From Amycolatopsis tolypomycina (GTDB lineage: Bacteria; Actinomycetota; Actinomycetes; Mycobacteriales; Pseudonocardiaceae): a DNA stretch of 64,000 bases. Positions 1 to 12,300 of the stretch are shown here, piece after piece (the stretch's first letter is position 1; each line of letters starts with the position of its first letter). The position numbers were made by a program, and so were the translations under genes. The notes under the pieces are model-generated. The model had not been told where the DNA came from. It saw only the letters and a program-made list of their open reading frames with translations, and ran no database searches. The DNA lies in NCBI RefSeq assembly GCF_900105945.1, contig NZ_FNSO01000001.1, positions 248,001 through 312,000 of the forward strand. The letters run 5' to 3'.

Positions 1-351
1 AACCAGTACCACACCTACCGCACCGCGCTGGAAGACCTCAAGCTCGAGGGCGAGCTGATCAAGCAGGGCGACACGGTGACGGTGTCGCTGCCCGCGGCCA
101 ACCGCGACCCGGCCAAGTTCGGCTGTCCGGCGAAGCTGGACATCGACCGCGACACCGCCGGCCACGTCGCGTTCGGCTTCGGCATCCACCAGTGCCTGGG
201 CCAGAACCTGGCGCGCATCGAGCTGCGGGCCGGCTTCACCGCGCTCCTGCGGGCGTTCCCCGACCTCCGCCTGGCCGTCCCGGCCGACGAGGTGCCGCTG
301 CGGCTGAAGGGTTCCGTCTTCTCGGTGAAGAAGCTCCCCGTCTCCTGGTGA
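1..351 (+). CDS. Cytochrome P450, C-terminal part (5' end outside window)
   Basis: The reading frame is open from the first base, so the gene begins left of the window; 116 residues are visible. The haem-binding loop reads [11 protein letters not shown], with Cys as the axial thiolate ligand, and the frame ends in the usual P450 C-terminal beta region at a TGA at 349-351. P450s of this bacterial class I type use ferredoxin/ferredoxin reductase to hydroxylate or otherwise oxidise small molecules in the cytoplasm. It lies 41 bp upstream of rifA on the same strand, where the rifamycin cluster of A. mediterranei also carries a P450 (called orf0 there). A role in tailoring or an unrelated oxidation cannot be decided from the fragment. 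Confidence 0.9.
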   Translation, partial: NQYHTYRTALEDLKLEGELIKQGDTVTVSLPAANRDPAKFGCPAKLDIDRDTAGHVAFGFGIHQCLGQNLARIELRAGFTALLRAFPDLRLAVPADEVPLRLKGSVFSVKKLPVSW

Positions 352-392
352 GCGGTCTTCCCCCCCGTACACCCGAAAGGATCTGCGGCACA

Positions 393-3300
393 GTGCGCAC
401 CGATCTCATCAAGCCACTTCACGTCGCACTCCTGGAGAACGCGACCCGCTTCGCCGGCAAAACCGCCTTCGCCGACGACCACCGGGCCGTCACCTACGGC
501 GACCTCGAGGCGCGGACGCGCCGGCTGGCCGGGCACCTGGCCGGCCTCGGCGTCCGGCACGGGGACCGGGTGGCGATCTGCCTCGGCAACCGCGTGTCCA
601 CTGTGGAGAGTTACTACGCGGTCCTGCGGGCCGGCGCCGTCGCCGTGCCGCTCAACCCCGGGTCCGCGACGGCCGAGCTGGCGTACCCGCTGACCGACAG
701 CGGTGCCACCGCGGTCATCACCGACGCCACGCAGGCGGCCCGGCTGCGGCTCGCGCCGGGGGTCCGGCTGCTGGTGACCGGCGACGACGTCCCGGCGGGC
801 GCGCACTCCTACGACGAGCTCGCCGTCACCGAACCGGCCGAGCCCGCCGCGGACGACCTCGACCTCGACGAACCGGCCTGGATGTTCTACACGTCGGGGA
901 CGACGGGCCTGCCCAAGGGCGTCCTGTCGACCCAGCGCAACGGCCTCTGGTCGGTCGCCTCCTGCTACGTGCCGATCCCGGGGCTTTCGGCCGAAGACCG
1001 GGTGCTCTGGCCGCTGCCGCTGTTCCACAGCCTTTCGCACATCGCCTGCGTGCTGTCCGCGACCGTCGTCGGGGCCACCGTCCGGATCGCCGACGGCAGT
1101 TCCGCCGACGACGTGATGCGGCTGCTGCGCGCCGAGGACTCGACGTTCCTCGCTGGCGTGCCGACCACGTACCACCACCTGGTGCGGGCCGCCCGGCAGA
1201 GCGGGTTCGCCGCCCCGAGCCTGCGGATCGGCCTGGCCGGGGGCGCGGTCCTCGGCGCCGGGCTGCGGAGCGAGTTCGAAGAGACCTTCGGCGTTCCGCT
1301 GATCGACGCCTACGGCAGCACCGAGACCTGCGGCGCCATCACCATGAACCCGCCGGACGGCGCCCGGGTCGACGGCTCGTGCGGCCTCCCCGTGCCGGGT
1401 GTCGGCGTCCGGATCGTCGACCCCGAGACCGGGCTCGACGTCCCCGCCGGCCAGGAGGGCGAGGTCTGGGTCAGCGGGCCGAACGTCATGCTCGGCTACC
1501 ACAACAGCCCGGAGACGACCGCCGCGGCGATGGTCGAAGGCTGGTTCCGCACCGGCGACCTGGCCCGCCGCGACGACGCCGGCTACTTCACCATCCGCGG
1601 CCGGATCAAGGAACTCATCATCCGCGGCGGGGCGAACATCCACCCCGGCGAGGTCGAGGCGGTCCTGCGCACGGCCGACGGCGTCGCGGACGCGGCCGTC
1701 GGCCGTGCCCCGCACGAGACGCTCGGCGAGGTGCCGGTCGCCTACGTGATTCCCGGGCCGTCCGGGTTCGATGCGGACGCGCTGATCGAAAAGTGCCGCG
1801 AGCAGCTGTCCGCCTACAAGGTGCCGGAGCGGATCCTCGAAGTCGCCCACATCCCGCGGACCGCGTCCGGCAAGGTCCGGCGCGGCCTCCTGGCCGATGA
1901 GCCGGGACAGCTGCGGTACGCCGCGGCCGAGCACGAGGAGCAGGCCCGGCAGGCCGACGAGTCCGTCGCCGCGGCGCTGCGGGCGCGACTGTCCGGTTTG
2001 GACGAACAAGCCCAGCGTGAGCTGCTGGAAGACCTCGTCCGCACGCAGGCCGCCGACGTGCTGGGGCAGCCGGTCCCGGCCGGCCGCGCCTTCCGCGACC
2101 TCGGCTTCACGTCGCTGGCCATCGTCGAGCTGCGCAACCGGCTGACCGAGCACACCGGCCGGTGGCTGCCCGCCAGTGCCGTCTTCGACCACCCGACGCC
2201 GTCGGCGCTGGCCACCCGCGTCCGGGACGAGCTCCTCGGGCTCACCCGAGCCGTCGCCGAGCCGGTCGTGACCGCCGACCCGGACGAGCCGATCGCGATC
2301 GTCGGGATGGCGTGCCGGCTGCCGGGTGGGGTGGCGTCCCCCGAAGACCTGTGGCGGCTGGTGGCGAACGGTGTCGACGCCGTCTCGGCGTTCCCCGACG
2401 ACCGCGGCTGGGACCTCGACAGCCTCATCGACCCCGAGCGGGCCCGCGCCGGGACGTCGTACGTCGGCCAGGGCGGGTTCCTGCACGACGCCGGCCAGTT
2501 CGACGCGGGCTTCTTCGGGATCTCGCCGCGCGAGGCCGTCGCCATGGACCCGCAGCAGCGGCTCCTGCTGGAGACTTCGTGGGAGGCCCTCGAGCACGCC
2601 GGGGTCGACCCGATCGCGTTGCAGGGCACCGACACCGGCGTGTTCTCCGGCCTGATGGGCCAGGGCTACGGGGCCGGCCCGGTGGCGGAGGAACTCGAAG
2701 GGTTCGTCACCACCGGGGTCGCGTCGAGCGTGGCCTCGGGCCGGGTGTCGTACGTGCTGGGCCTGGAAGGTCCGGCCGTCACCGTGGACACGGCGTGTTC
2801 GTCGTCGCTGGTCGCCGTGCACCTGGCAGCGCAGGCGCTGCGGCAGGGCGAGTGCTCGATGGCACTGGCCGGCGGTGTCACCGTGATGGCGACGCCGGGC
2901 TCGTTCGTCGAGTTCTCGCGCCAGCGCGCGCTGGCGCCCGACGGGCGGTGCAAGGCCTTCGCGGCGGCGGCCGACGGGACCGGGTGGTCCGAAGGTGTCG
3001 GCGTGGTCGTCCTCGAGCGGCTGTCGGTGGCCCGGGAGCGTGGCCATCGGGTCCTGGCCGTGCTGCGTGGCAGCGCGGTGAACCAGGACGGCGCGTCCAA
3101 CGGCCTCACCGCGCCGAACGGCCTCTCGCAGCAGCGGGTGATCCGCCGGGCGCTGGCCGCCGCCGGACTGGCACCGTCCGATGTGGACGTCGTGGAAGCG
3201 CACGGGACCGGCACGACCCTGGGTGACCCGATCGAGGCGCAGGCGCTGCTGGCGACCTACGGCCAGGAGCGGGAGCGGCCGCTGTGGCTCGGCTCCCTGA

Positions 3301-6300
3301 AGTCGAACATCGGGCACGCGCAGGCGGCCGCGGGGGTCGCGGGCGTCATCAAGATGGTGCAGGCGCTGCGGCACGAGCTCCTGCCGCCGACACTGCATGT
3401 CGACAAACCGACTCAAGAGGTCGACTGGTCCGCCGGTGCGGTCTCGTTGGTGACCGAGGCTCGGGAGTGGCGGCGGAACGGACGGCCGCGCCGGGCCGGG
3501 GTCTCGTCGTTCGGGGTCAGCGGGACCAACGCGCACCTGATCATCGAGGAAGCACCGCTCGACGAACCGGCCGCCACCCCGGAAGCCGCGGTCGTGCCGC
3601 TGGTCGTGTCGGCGCGCAGCACGGAGTCGTTGTCCGCGCAGGCCGAGCGGCTGGCGGCGTTCCTCGAAGGGGACGTCTCGCTGACCGAGGTGGCCGGAGC
3701 GCTGGTGTCGCGTCGCGCGGTGCTGGACGAACGTGCGGTCGTCGTGGCCGGTTCGCGCGAAGAAGCCGTGGCCGGGCTGCGGGCGCTGAACGCGGCCGGT
3801 CCGGCGACGCCGGGCAAGGTCGTGTGGGTGTTCCCGGGCCAGGGGACGCAGTGGGCCGGGATGGGCCGCGAGCTGCTGGAAGAGTCTTCGGTGTTCGCCG
3901 CGCGGATCGCGGACTGCGCGGCTGCCCTGGAGCCGTGGATCGACTGGTCGCTGCTCGATGTCCTGCGTGGCGAAGGTGACCTGGACCGGGTCGACGTTCT
4001 GCAGCCGGCGTGCTTCGCCGTGATGGTGGGCCTGGCCGCGGTGTGGGAGTCCGTGGGAGTCCGGCCGGATGCGGTGGTCGGGCACTCGCAGGGGGAAATC
4101 GCGGCCGCTTGTGTGTCGGGTGCGTTGTCGCTGGAGGACGCGGCGAGGGTGGTTGCGTTGCGCAGCCAGGCGATCGCGGCGGAGCTTTCCGGTCGCGGCG
4201 GGATGGCGTCGGTTGCCCTGAGCGAGGGCGACGTGCTCCCGAAGTTGGTGGACGGGGTCGAGGTGGCCGCGGTCAACGGGCCTTCGTCGGTGGTCATCGC
4301 CGGGGATGCTCAGGCCCTCGACCAGACCCTGGAAGCCCTGTCCGGTGAAGGAATCCGCGTGCGGCGGGTGGCGGTGGACTACGCCTCGCACACCCGGCAC
4401 GTCGAGGACATCCGCGACACCCTCGCCGAGGCCCTGGCCGGGATCAGGGCCCAGGCCCCGGCCGTGCCGTTCTACTCGACCGTCACCGGCGAGTGGGTGC
4501 AGGACGGAACCTTGGCCGGCGAGTACTGGTACCGGAACCTGCGCAACCAGGTCCGGTTCGGGACCGCCGCGACGGCTCTGATCGAGCAGGGTCACACGGT
4601 GTTCGTCGAGGTCAGCGCGCACCCCGTGCTGGTGCAGCCGATCAGTGAACTCGCCGAGGCCGTCGGGACACTGCGGCGGGACGACGGTGGCATCCGGCGG
4701 CTGCTGACCTCGATGGGCGAGCTGTTCGTCCGCGGCATCGACATTGACTGGACGGCGATGGTGCCCGCCGCCGGCTGGGTCGACCTGCCGACCTACGCCT
4801 TCGACCACCGGCACTACTGGCTCGAAAGCGCCGAACCGGCGGCGGACGGGGACTCGCTGCTGGGCACGGTCGTCAGCACGCCCGGTGCGGACCGCCTCAC
4901 CGCCGTGGCGCGGTGGTCACGGCGGGCGCAGCCCTGGGCGGTGGACGGCCTGGTCCCGAACGCGGCACTGGTCGAGGCGGCCATCCGGCTCGGCGACCTG
5001 GCCGGCACGCCCTTCCTCACCGAACTGACCATTGACGCGCCGGTGGTGCTGCCGCCACGCGGCAGCCGCGAGGTCCAGCTGCTCGTCGGCGAACCCGGCG
5101 AGACGCGTGAGCGGTCGGTCGAGGTCTTTTCCCGCGAGGTGGACGAACCGTGGACGCGGCACGCCCACGGCACCCTCGCTCGTCCCGCCGCCGCCGGTGT
5201 GACGGACCCGGTGGCGGCGGGAGACGCCGGCGAAGTCGCGCTGGACCTGCGTGACGCGGACCGGTACGGGATCCATCCCGCGCTGCTGGACGCCGCCGTC
5301 CGCACGGTCGTCGGCGACGACCTGCTGCCGTCCGTCTGGACCGGTGTGTCCCTGCTGGCCGCCGGGGCGACGGCCGTCACGTGCACGCCGACGGCGACCG
5401 GCCTGCGGCTGACCGACCCGGCCGGGCAGCCCGTCCTGAGCGTCGAAGCCGTGCGCGGCACGCCGTTCACCCCCGGACAGCGGGCCACCGACTCGCTCTT
5501 CCGCGTCGACTGGACGGAGATCCCGCTTCCGGCCGCCGAAGCCGGCTTCTTGCCGTACGAGGCCACGTCGGTCGAGGAGACCCTCTCCACACTCCAGACC
5601 TGGCTGGCGAACGAGACGGAAACTCCCTTCGTCGTGGTCACCGGGGACAGCACCGAGCCCGGCGCGGCCGCGATCTGGGGCCTGGTGCGCTCGGCGCAGG
5701 CGGAGCACCCGGGCCGGATCGTCCTGGCCGACCTCGACGACCCTTCCGTGCTGCCCGCCGTGGTGGCGAGCGGCGAACCCCAGATCAGGGTGCGTGACGG
5801 CGTCGCTTCCGTGCCCCGGCTGGTCCGGATTCCGCCCGAGCGGGACGCGCGGCCGCTCGACGCCGAGGGCACGGTCCTCATCACCGGCGGCACCGGCACG
5901 CTCGGCGCGCTGACCGCCCGGCACCTCGTCACGGCCCACGGCGTCCGGCACCTGGTGCTGGTCAGCCGCCGCGGCGAAGCCCCCGAACTCCGTGACGAGC
6001 TGACCGCGCTGGGCGCGTCCGTCACCATCGCCGCCTGCGACGTGGCGGACCGGGCCCAGCTCGAAGCCGTCCTGGCGGCCATCCCGGCCGCGCACCCGCT
6101 CACCGCCGTGATCCACACCGCCGGTGTGCTCGGCGACGGCGTCGTCACCGAGCTGACCCCGGACCGCCTGGCCACCGCGCGACGGCCGAAGGTGGACGCC
6201 GCCCGCCTCCTGGACGAGCTGACGCGGGACGCCGACCTCGCCGCGTTCGTGCTGTTCTCCTCGGCCGCGGGCGTGCTGGGCAACCCCGGCCAGGCCGGGT

Positions 6301-9300
6301 ACGCGGCCGCCAACGCCGAGCTGGACGCGCTGGCACACAAGCGGAACCGCGAAGGCCTGCCCGCGGTGTCCATCGCCTGGGGTTACTGGGCGGCCGTCAG
6401 CGGCATGACCGAGCACCTCACCGCCGCCGACCTGCGGCGCAACGAGCGGATCGGCATGGCCGGCCTCCCCGCCGACGAGGGCATGGCCCTGCTGGACGCC
6501 GCCATCGGCACCGGCGGCGCGCTCGTCGCGGCCAAGTTCGACGTCCCGGCGCTGCGGGCGGCGGCGAAGTCCGGCGGCCCGATCCCGCCGCTGCTGCGTG
6601 GCCTGGCCCCGCTGCCGCGCCGGACGGCGGCCCAGACCGCGTCATTGACCGAACGTCTCGCCGGGCTGGGCGAGACCGAACAGGCCGAAGCCCTGCTCGA
6701 TCTGGTGCGGCGGCACGCCGCCGAGGTGCTCGGCCACGCCGGCGCCGAGTCCGTCCACTCAGGACGGACGTTCAAGGACGCCGGCTTCGACTCGCTCACC
6801 GCGGTCGAACTGCGGAACCGGCTCGCCGCCGCCACCGGGCTCACCCTGTCCCCGGCGATGATCTTCGACTACCCGAAGCCGACGGCCCTCGCGGACCACC
6901 TGCGGACCAAGCTCTTCGGCGCAAGCACCCCGCGCCGGGCCGAGATCGGGACCGCCGCGGCCGAGGAGCCGATCGCGATCGTCGCGATGGCGTGCCGGTT
7001 CCCCGGCGGCGTCGCCTCGCCCGAGGACCTGTGGCGGCTGGTCGCCGACGGCGTCGACGCCGTCACCGAGTTCCCCGCCGACCGCGGCTGGGACACCGAC
7101 CGGCTCTACCACGAAGACCCCGACCACGAAGGCACGACGTACGTGCGGCACGGCGCCTTCCTCGACGACGCCGCCGGGTTCGACGCCGGCTTCTTCGGCA
7201 TCTCGCCCAACGAGGCCCTCGCGATGGACCCGCAGCAGCGGCTGCTGCTGGAGACGTCGTGGGAGCTGTTCGAGCGGGCCGCGATCGACCCGACCACACT
7301 GGCCGGGCAGGACATCGGCGTCTTCGCCGGTGTCAACAGCCACGACTACAGCGTGCGGATGCACCATGCCGCCGGTGTCGAGGGCTTCCGGCTCACCGGC
7401 GGCTCGGCCAGCGTGCTCTCCGGCCGCGTCGCCTACCACTACGGCATCGAAGGCCCGGCCGTCACGGTCGACACGGCCTGCTCGTCTTCGCTGGTCGCGC
7501 TGCACATGGCGGTGCAGGCCCTGCAGCGCGGCGAGTGCTCGATGGCCCTGGCCGGCGGCGTGATGGTGATGGGCACGGTCGAGACCTTCGTCGAGTTCTC
7601 GCGGCAGCGCGGCCTCGCCCCCGACGGCCGGTGCAAGGCGTTCGCCGACGCCGCGGACGGCACCGGCTGGTCCGAGGGCGTCGGGCTGCTCCTGGTGGAG
7701 CGGCTGTCCGAGGCGCAGCGCCGGGGCCACCAGGTGCTGGCCGTGGTCCGCGGGTCGGCGGTCAACTCCGACGGCGCGTCGAACGGCCTGACCGCCCCGA
7801 ACGGCCCGGCCCAGCAGCGGGTGATCCGCAAGGCGCTGGCCGCGGCCGGACTGTCCACATCGGACGTCGACGCGGTCGAGGCGCACGGCACCGGGACCAC
7901 GTTGGGCGACCCGATCGAGGCGGAGGCCCTGCTCGCCACCTACGGCCAGGATCGCGAGCGGCCGCTCTGGCTCGGCTCGGTGAAGTCGAACCTCGGGCAC
8001 ACGCAGGCCGCCGCGGGTGTCGCGGGCGTGATCAAGATGGTGATGGCCATGCGGCACGGCGTGCTGCCCCGGACACTGCACGTCGACCGGCCGTCGTCCC
8101 ATGTGGACTGGTCGGCCGGGGCGGTGGAGCTGCTGACCGAGAACCGCGACTGGGCGAGCAACGGCCACCCGCGCCGGGCCGGCGTGTCCTCGTTCGGGAT
8201 CGGCGGCACCAACGCGCACGTCGTCCTCGAAGAGGTTCCGGCGCCGACCGAGGCAGTGGCGCCGGAGCCGGCCGAGTACCTGGTGCCGGTGCTGCTCTCC
8301 GCGCGTTCGGCGGCCGGGTTGCGCGGGCAGGCCGCGCGGCTCGCCGGTTTCCTCGGCGCTGAGGTGAGCGTTCCCGACGTCGCCCACGCCCTGGCCACGA
8401 CCCGGGCCCGGCTCGACCACCGGGCGGTCGTCCTGGCCGCGGACCGGGAGCAGCTCAAGGCCGACCTCACCGCCTTCGGCGCGAGCGTCGTGACCGGGAC
8501 GCCGGTCGAGGGCAAGCTGGCCGTCCTCTTCACCGGCCAGGGCAGCCAGTGGGTGGGCATGGGCCGCGAGCTCGCCGGCACCTTCCCCGTCTTCCGCGAC
8601 GCCTTCGAGGCCGCGTGCGACGCCGTGGACGCGCACCTGGGCGGACGTCCGCTGCGCGAGGTCGTCTTCACCGACCGCGAGCTGCTGGACCAGACGATGT
8701 ACACCCAGGGCGCGCTGTTCGCCGTGGAGACCGCGCTGTTCCGGCTCTTCGAGTCCTGGGGCGTCCGGCCGGACCTCCTGGCAGGCCACTCGATCGGCGA
8801 ACTCGCCGCCGCGCACGTGTCCGGGGTGCTGGACCTGGCCGAAGCGGGCGAACTGGTCGCCGCGCGCGGCCGGCTGATGCAGGCCCTGCCCGCGGGCGGC
8901 GCGATGGTCGCCGTCCAGGCCACCGAGGACGAGGTCACGCACCTGCTCGGCGACGCCGTCTGCGTGGCCGCGGTCAACGGCCCGGACTCGGTGGTGCTCT
9001 CCGGTGCCGAGGACGCCGTGCTGGCCGTCGCCGCCGAACTGGCGGACCGCGGTCGCAAGACGAAGCGGCTGGCCGTCAGCCACGCCTTCCACTCGCCGCT
9101 GATGGAACCGATGCTCGCCGGCTTCCGCGCGGTCGCCCAGCGCCTGACGTACCGGCCCGGTTCGCTGCCCGTCGTCTCGACGCTGACCGGGGAGCTCGCG
9201 GCCCTCGACACCGCCGATTACTGGGTCGGCCAGGTGCGCAACGCCGTGCGGTTCGGCGACGCCGTCACCGAGCTGAACACCCAGGGCGCGACGACGTACC

Positions 9301-12300
9301 TCGAACTCGGCCCGGGTGGCGCGCTCGCCGCCATGGCGCTCGGCACGCTCGGTGGCCCGGAGCAGAGCTGCGTAGCGACCCTGCGCAAGAACGGCGCCGA
9401 GGTCTCCGACGTCCTCACCGCGCTCGCCGAACTGCACGTCCGGGGCGTGGCCGTGGACTGGACGGCCGTCCTCGACCGGCCCGCTGCGGCGGTCGGGACC
9501 GTCCTGCCCACCTACGCGTTCCAGCACGAGCGCTTCTGGGTCGGCACCGACGAAACGCCTCCGGTCGTGGCCAAGCCCGCCGAGCCGGTGCAGGACGTCC
9601 TCGACCTGGTCCGGGAGAGCGCCGCGGTGGTGCTCGGCCACCGGGACACCGGCGCGTTCGACGTCGAGAAGTCCTTCAAGGACCACGGGTTCGACTCCCT
9701 CAGCGCGATCAAGCTGCGCAACCGCCTGCGCGACTTCACCGGCGTCGAGCTGCCCAGCACGCTGATCTTCGACTACCCGAACCCGGCCGCCGTCGCGGCC
9801 CACCTGCGCGCCGCACTGCTCGGCGAGCGCCCGGCCGCACCGGCCGTGGTGACGCGGGACGTCTCCGACGAGCCCATCGCCATCGTCGGCATGAGCACCC
9901 GGCTGCCGGGTGGTGCGGACAGCCCCGAAGAGCTGTGGAACCTCGTCGCCGAAGGGCGGGACGCGATCTCCGGCTTCCCCGTCGACCGCGGCTGGGACCT
10001 CGACGGCCTCTACCACCCGGACCCCGCCCACCCGGGCACGAGCTACACGCGCACCGGCGGCTTCCTGCACGACGCGGCCCAGTTCGACGCCGGCCTCTTC
10101 GGCATCTCGCCCCGCGAAGCGCTGGCCATGGACCCGCAGCAGCGGCTGCTGCTGGAGACGTCGTGGGAGGCACTGGAACGCGCGGGCGTCGACCCGCTGT
10201 CCGCGCGCGGCAGCGACGTCGGCGTCTTCACCGGGATCGTCCACCACGACTACGTGACCCGGCTGCGCGAAGTGCCCGAGGACGTCCAGGGCTACACGAT
10301 GACCGGGACGGCTTCGAGCATCGCGTCCGGCCGGGTGGCCTACACGTTCGGCTTCGAGGGCCCGGCGGTCACCGTGGACACGGCGTGCTCGTCTTCGCTG
10401 GTCGCGATCCACCTGGCGGCGCAGGCGCTGCGGCAGGGCGAGTGCTCGATGGCACTGGCCGGCGGCGCGACCGTGATGGCCAGCCCGGACGCCTTCCTCG
10501 AGTTCTCCCGCCAGCGCGGCCTGTCCGCCGACGGCCGGTGCAAGGCCTACGCCGAGGGCGCGGACGGCACCGGCTGGTCCGAGGGCGTCGGCGTCGTCGT
10601 CCTCGAACGGCTTTCGGTGGCGCGGGAACGCGGGCACCGGATCCTGGCCGTCCTGCGCGGCAGCGCGGTCAACCAGGACGGCGCGTCGAACGGCCTGACC
10701 GCGCCGAACGGGCCGTCGCAGCAGCGGGTGATCCGCGGCGCGCTGGCCACGGCCGGGCTGGCACCGTCCGATGTGGACGTCGTGGAAGGGCACGGGACCG
10801 GGACGGCACTGGGCGACCCGATCGAGGTGCAGGCCCTGCTCGCGACCTACGGGCAGGACCGCGAGACGCCGTTGTGGCTCGGCTCGCTGAAGTCGAACAT
10901 CGGGCACACGCAGGCCGCGGCCGGGGTCGTCGGCGTGATCAAGATGGTCATGGCCATGCGGAACGGCGTCATGCCCGCCACGCTGCACGCCGGCGAGCGC
11001 ACCAGCCAGGTCGACTGGTCCGCCGGGGCGATCGAGGTGTTGACCGAGGCCCGCGAGTGGCCGCGAGGTGAGCGTCCGCGCCGGGCCGGGGTGTCCTCGT
11101 TCGGGGCCAGCGGGACCAACGCGCACCTGATCATCGAAGAAGGCCCCGCCGAAGAACCCGTGGCGGACGAGCCGCTCTCCGTGGTGCCGCTGGTGGTGTC
11201 CGCGCGCAGCACCGGCTCCCTGACCGGGCAGGCCGGGCGGCTGGCCGCGGTCCTCGAGCACGAGTCGCTGTCCGGCGTGGCCCGTGCCCTCGTGTCGGGG
11301 CGCGCGACGCTGAACGAGCGCGCGGTCGTCATCGCGGGCTCGGCCGGCGAGGCGCAGGCCGGGTTGCAGGCGGTGGCCCGCGGCGAGCAGGCGCCCGGCG
11401 TCGTGACCGGGACCGCGGGCAAGCCGGGCAAGGTGGTCTGGGTGTTCCCCGGCCAGGGCTCGCAGTGGCTCGGCATGGGCCGGGAGCTCTTGAACTCCTC
11501 GCCGGTGTTCGCCGCGCGAATCGCGGACTGCGCGGCCGCGCTGGAGCCGTGGACCGGCTGGTCGCTGCTCGACGTCCTGCGCGGCGACGCCGACCTCCTG
11601 GACCGCGTCGACGTGGTGCAGCCCGCCAGCTTCGCGATGATGGTCGGCCTCGCCGCGGTGTGGGAGTCGCTGGGGCTGGTGCCCGACGCCGTGCTGGGCC
11701 ACTCCCAGGGCGAGATCGCCGCCGCCTGCGTGTCGGGTGCGTTGTCGCTGGCCGACGCGGCGAAGGTGGTCGCGCTGCGCAGCCAGGCGATCGCCGTGGA
11801 ACTGGCCGGCCGCGGCGGCATGGCTTCGGTCGCGTTGAGCGAAGAGGACGCGCTCGCGCGGCTGGCGCCGTGGGACGGCCGGGTCGAGGTGGCCGCGGTC
11901 AACAGCCCGTCCTCGGTCGTCGTCGCGGGCGACGCGCAGGCCCTCGGCGAAGCTCTCGCCGCGCTGGAAACCGACGGCGTCCGGGTGCGGCGGGTCGCCG
12001 TGGACTACGCCTCGCACACCCGGCACGTCGAGGCCATCGCCGAGACCCTGGACAAGTCCCTCTCCGGGATCAGCGCCCAGGCGCCGGTGATCTCGTTCTA
12101 CTCCACCGTCCTCGGCGGGTGGCTCGAAGACGCCGTCGTCGACGGGGACTACTGGTACCGGAACCTGCGGCAGCAGGTGCGGTTCGGCCCGGCGGTGGCG
12201 GACCTGGCCGGGCGGGGGCATACGGTGTTCGTCGAGATCAGCGCCCACCCGGTGCTGGTCCAGCCGCTGAGCGAAATCAGCGACGACGCCGTGGTGAGCG

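Noticed and set aside
192..392. Earlier rifA start inside the P450 gene
   Set aside because: The upstream extension overlaps the P450 haem-loop coding region in another frame; the GTG at 393 has a ribosome-binding site and matches the start of the ligase domain.
15..4814. Minus-strand open frame of 1599 codons over the P450 end and rifA
   Set aside because: Same cause: shadow of high-GC coding DNA, no recognisable motifs and it crosses a real gene boundary.
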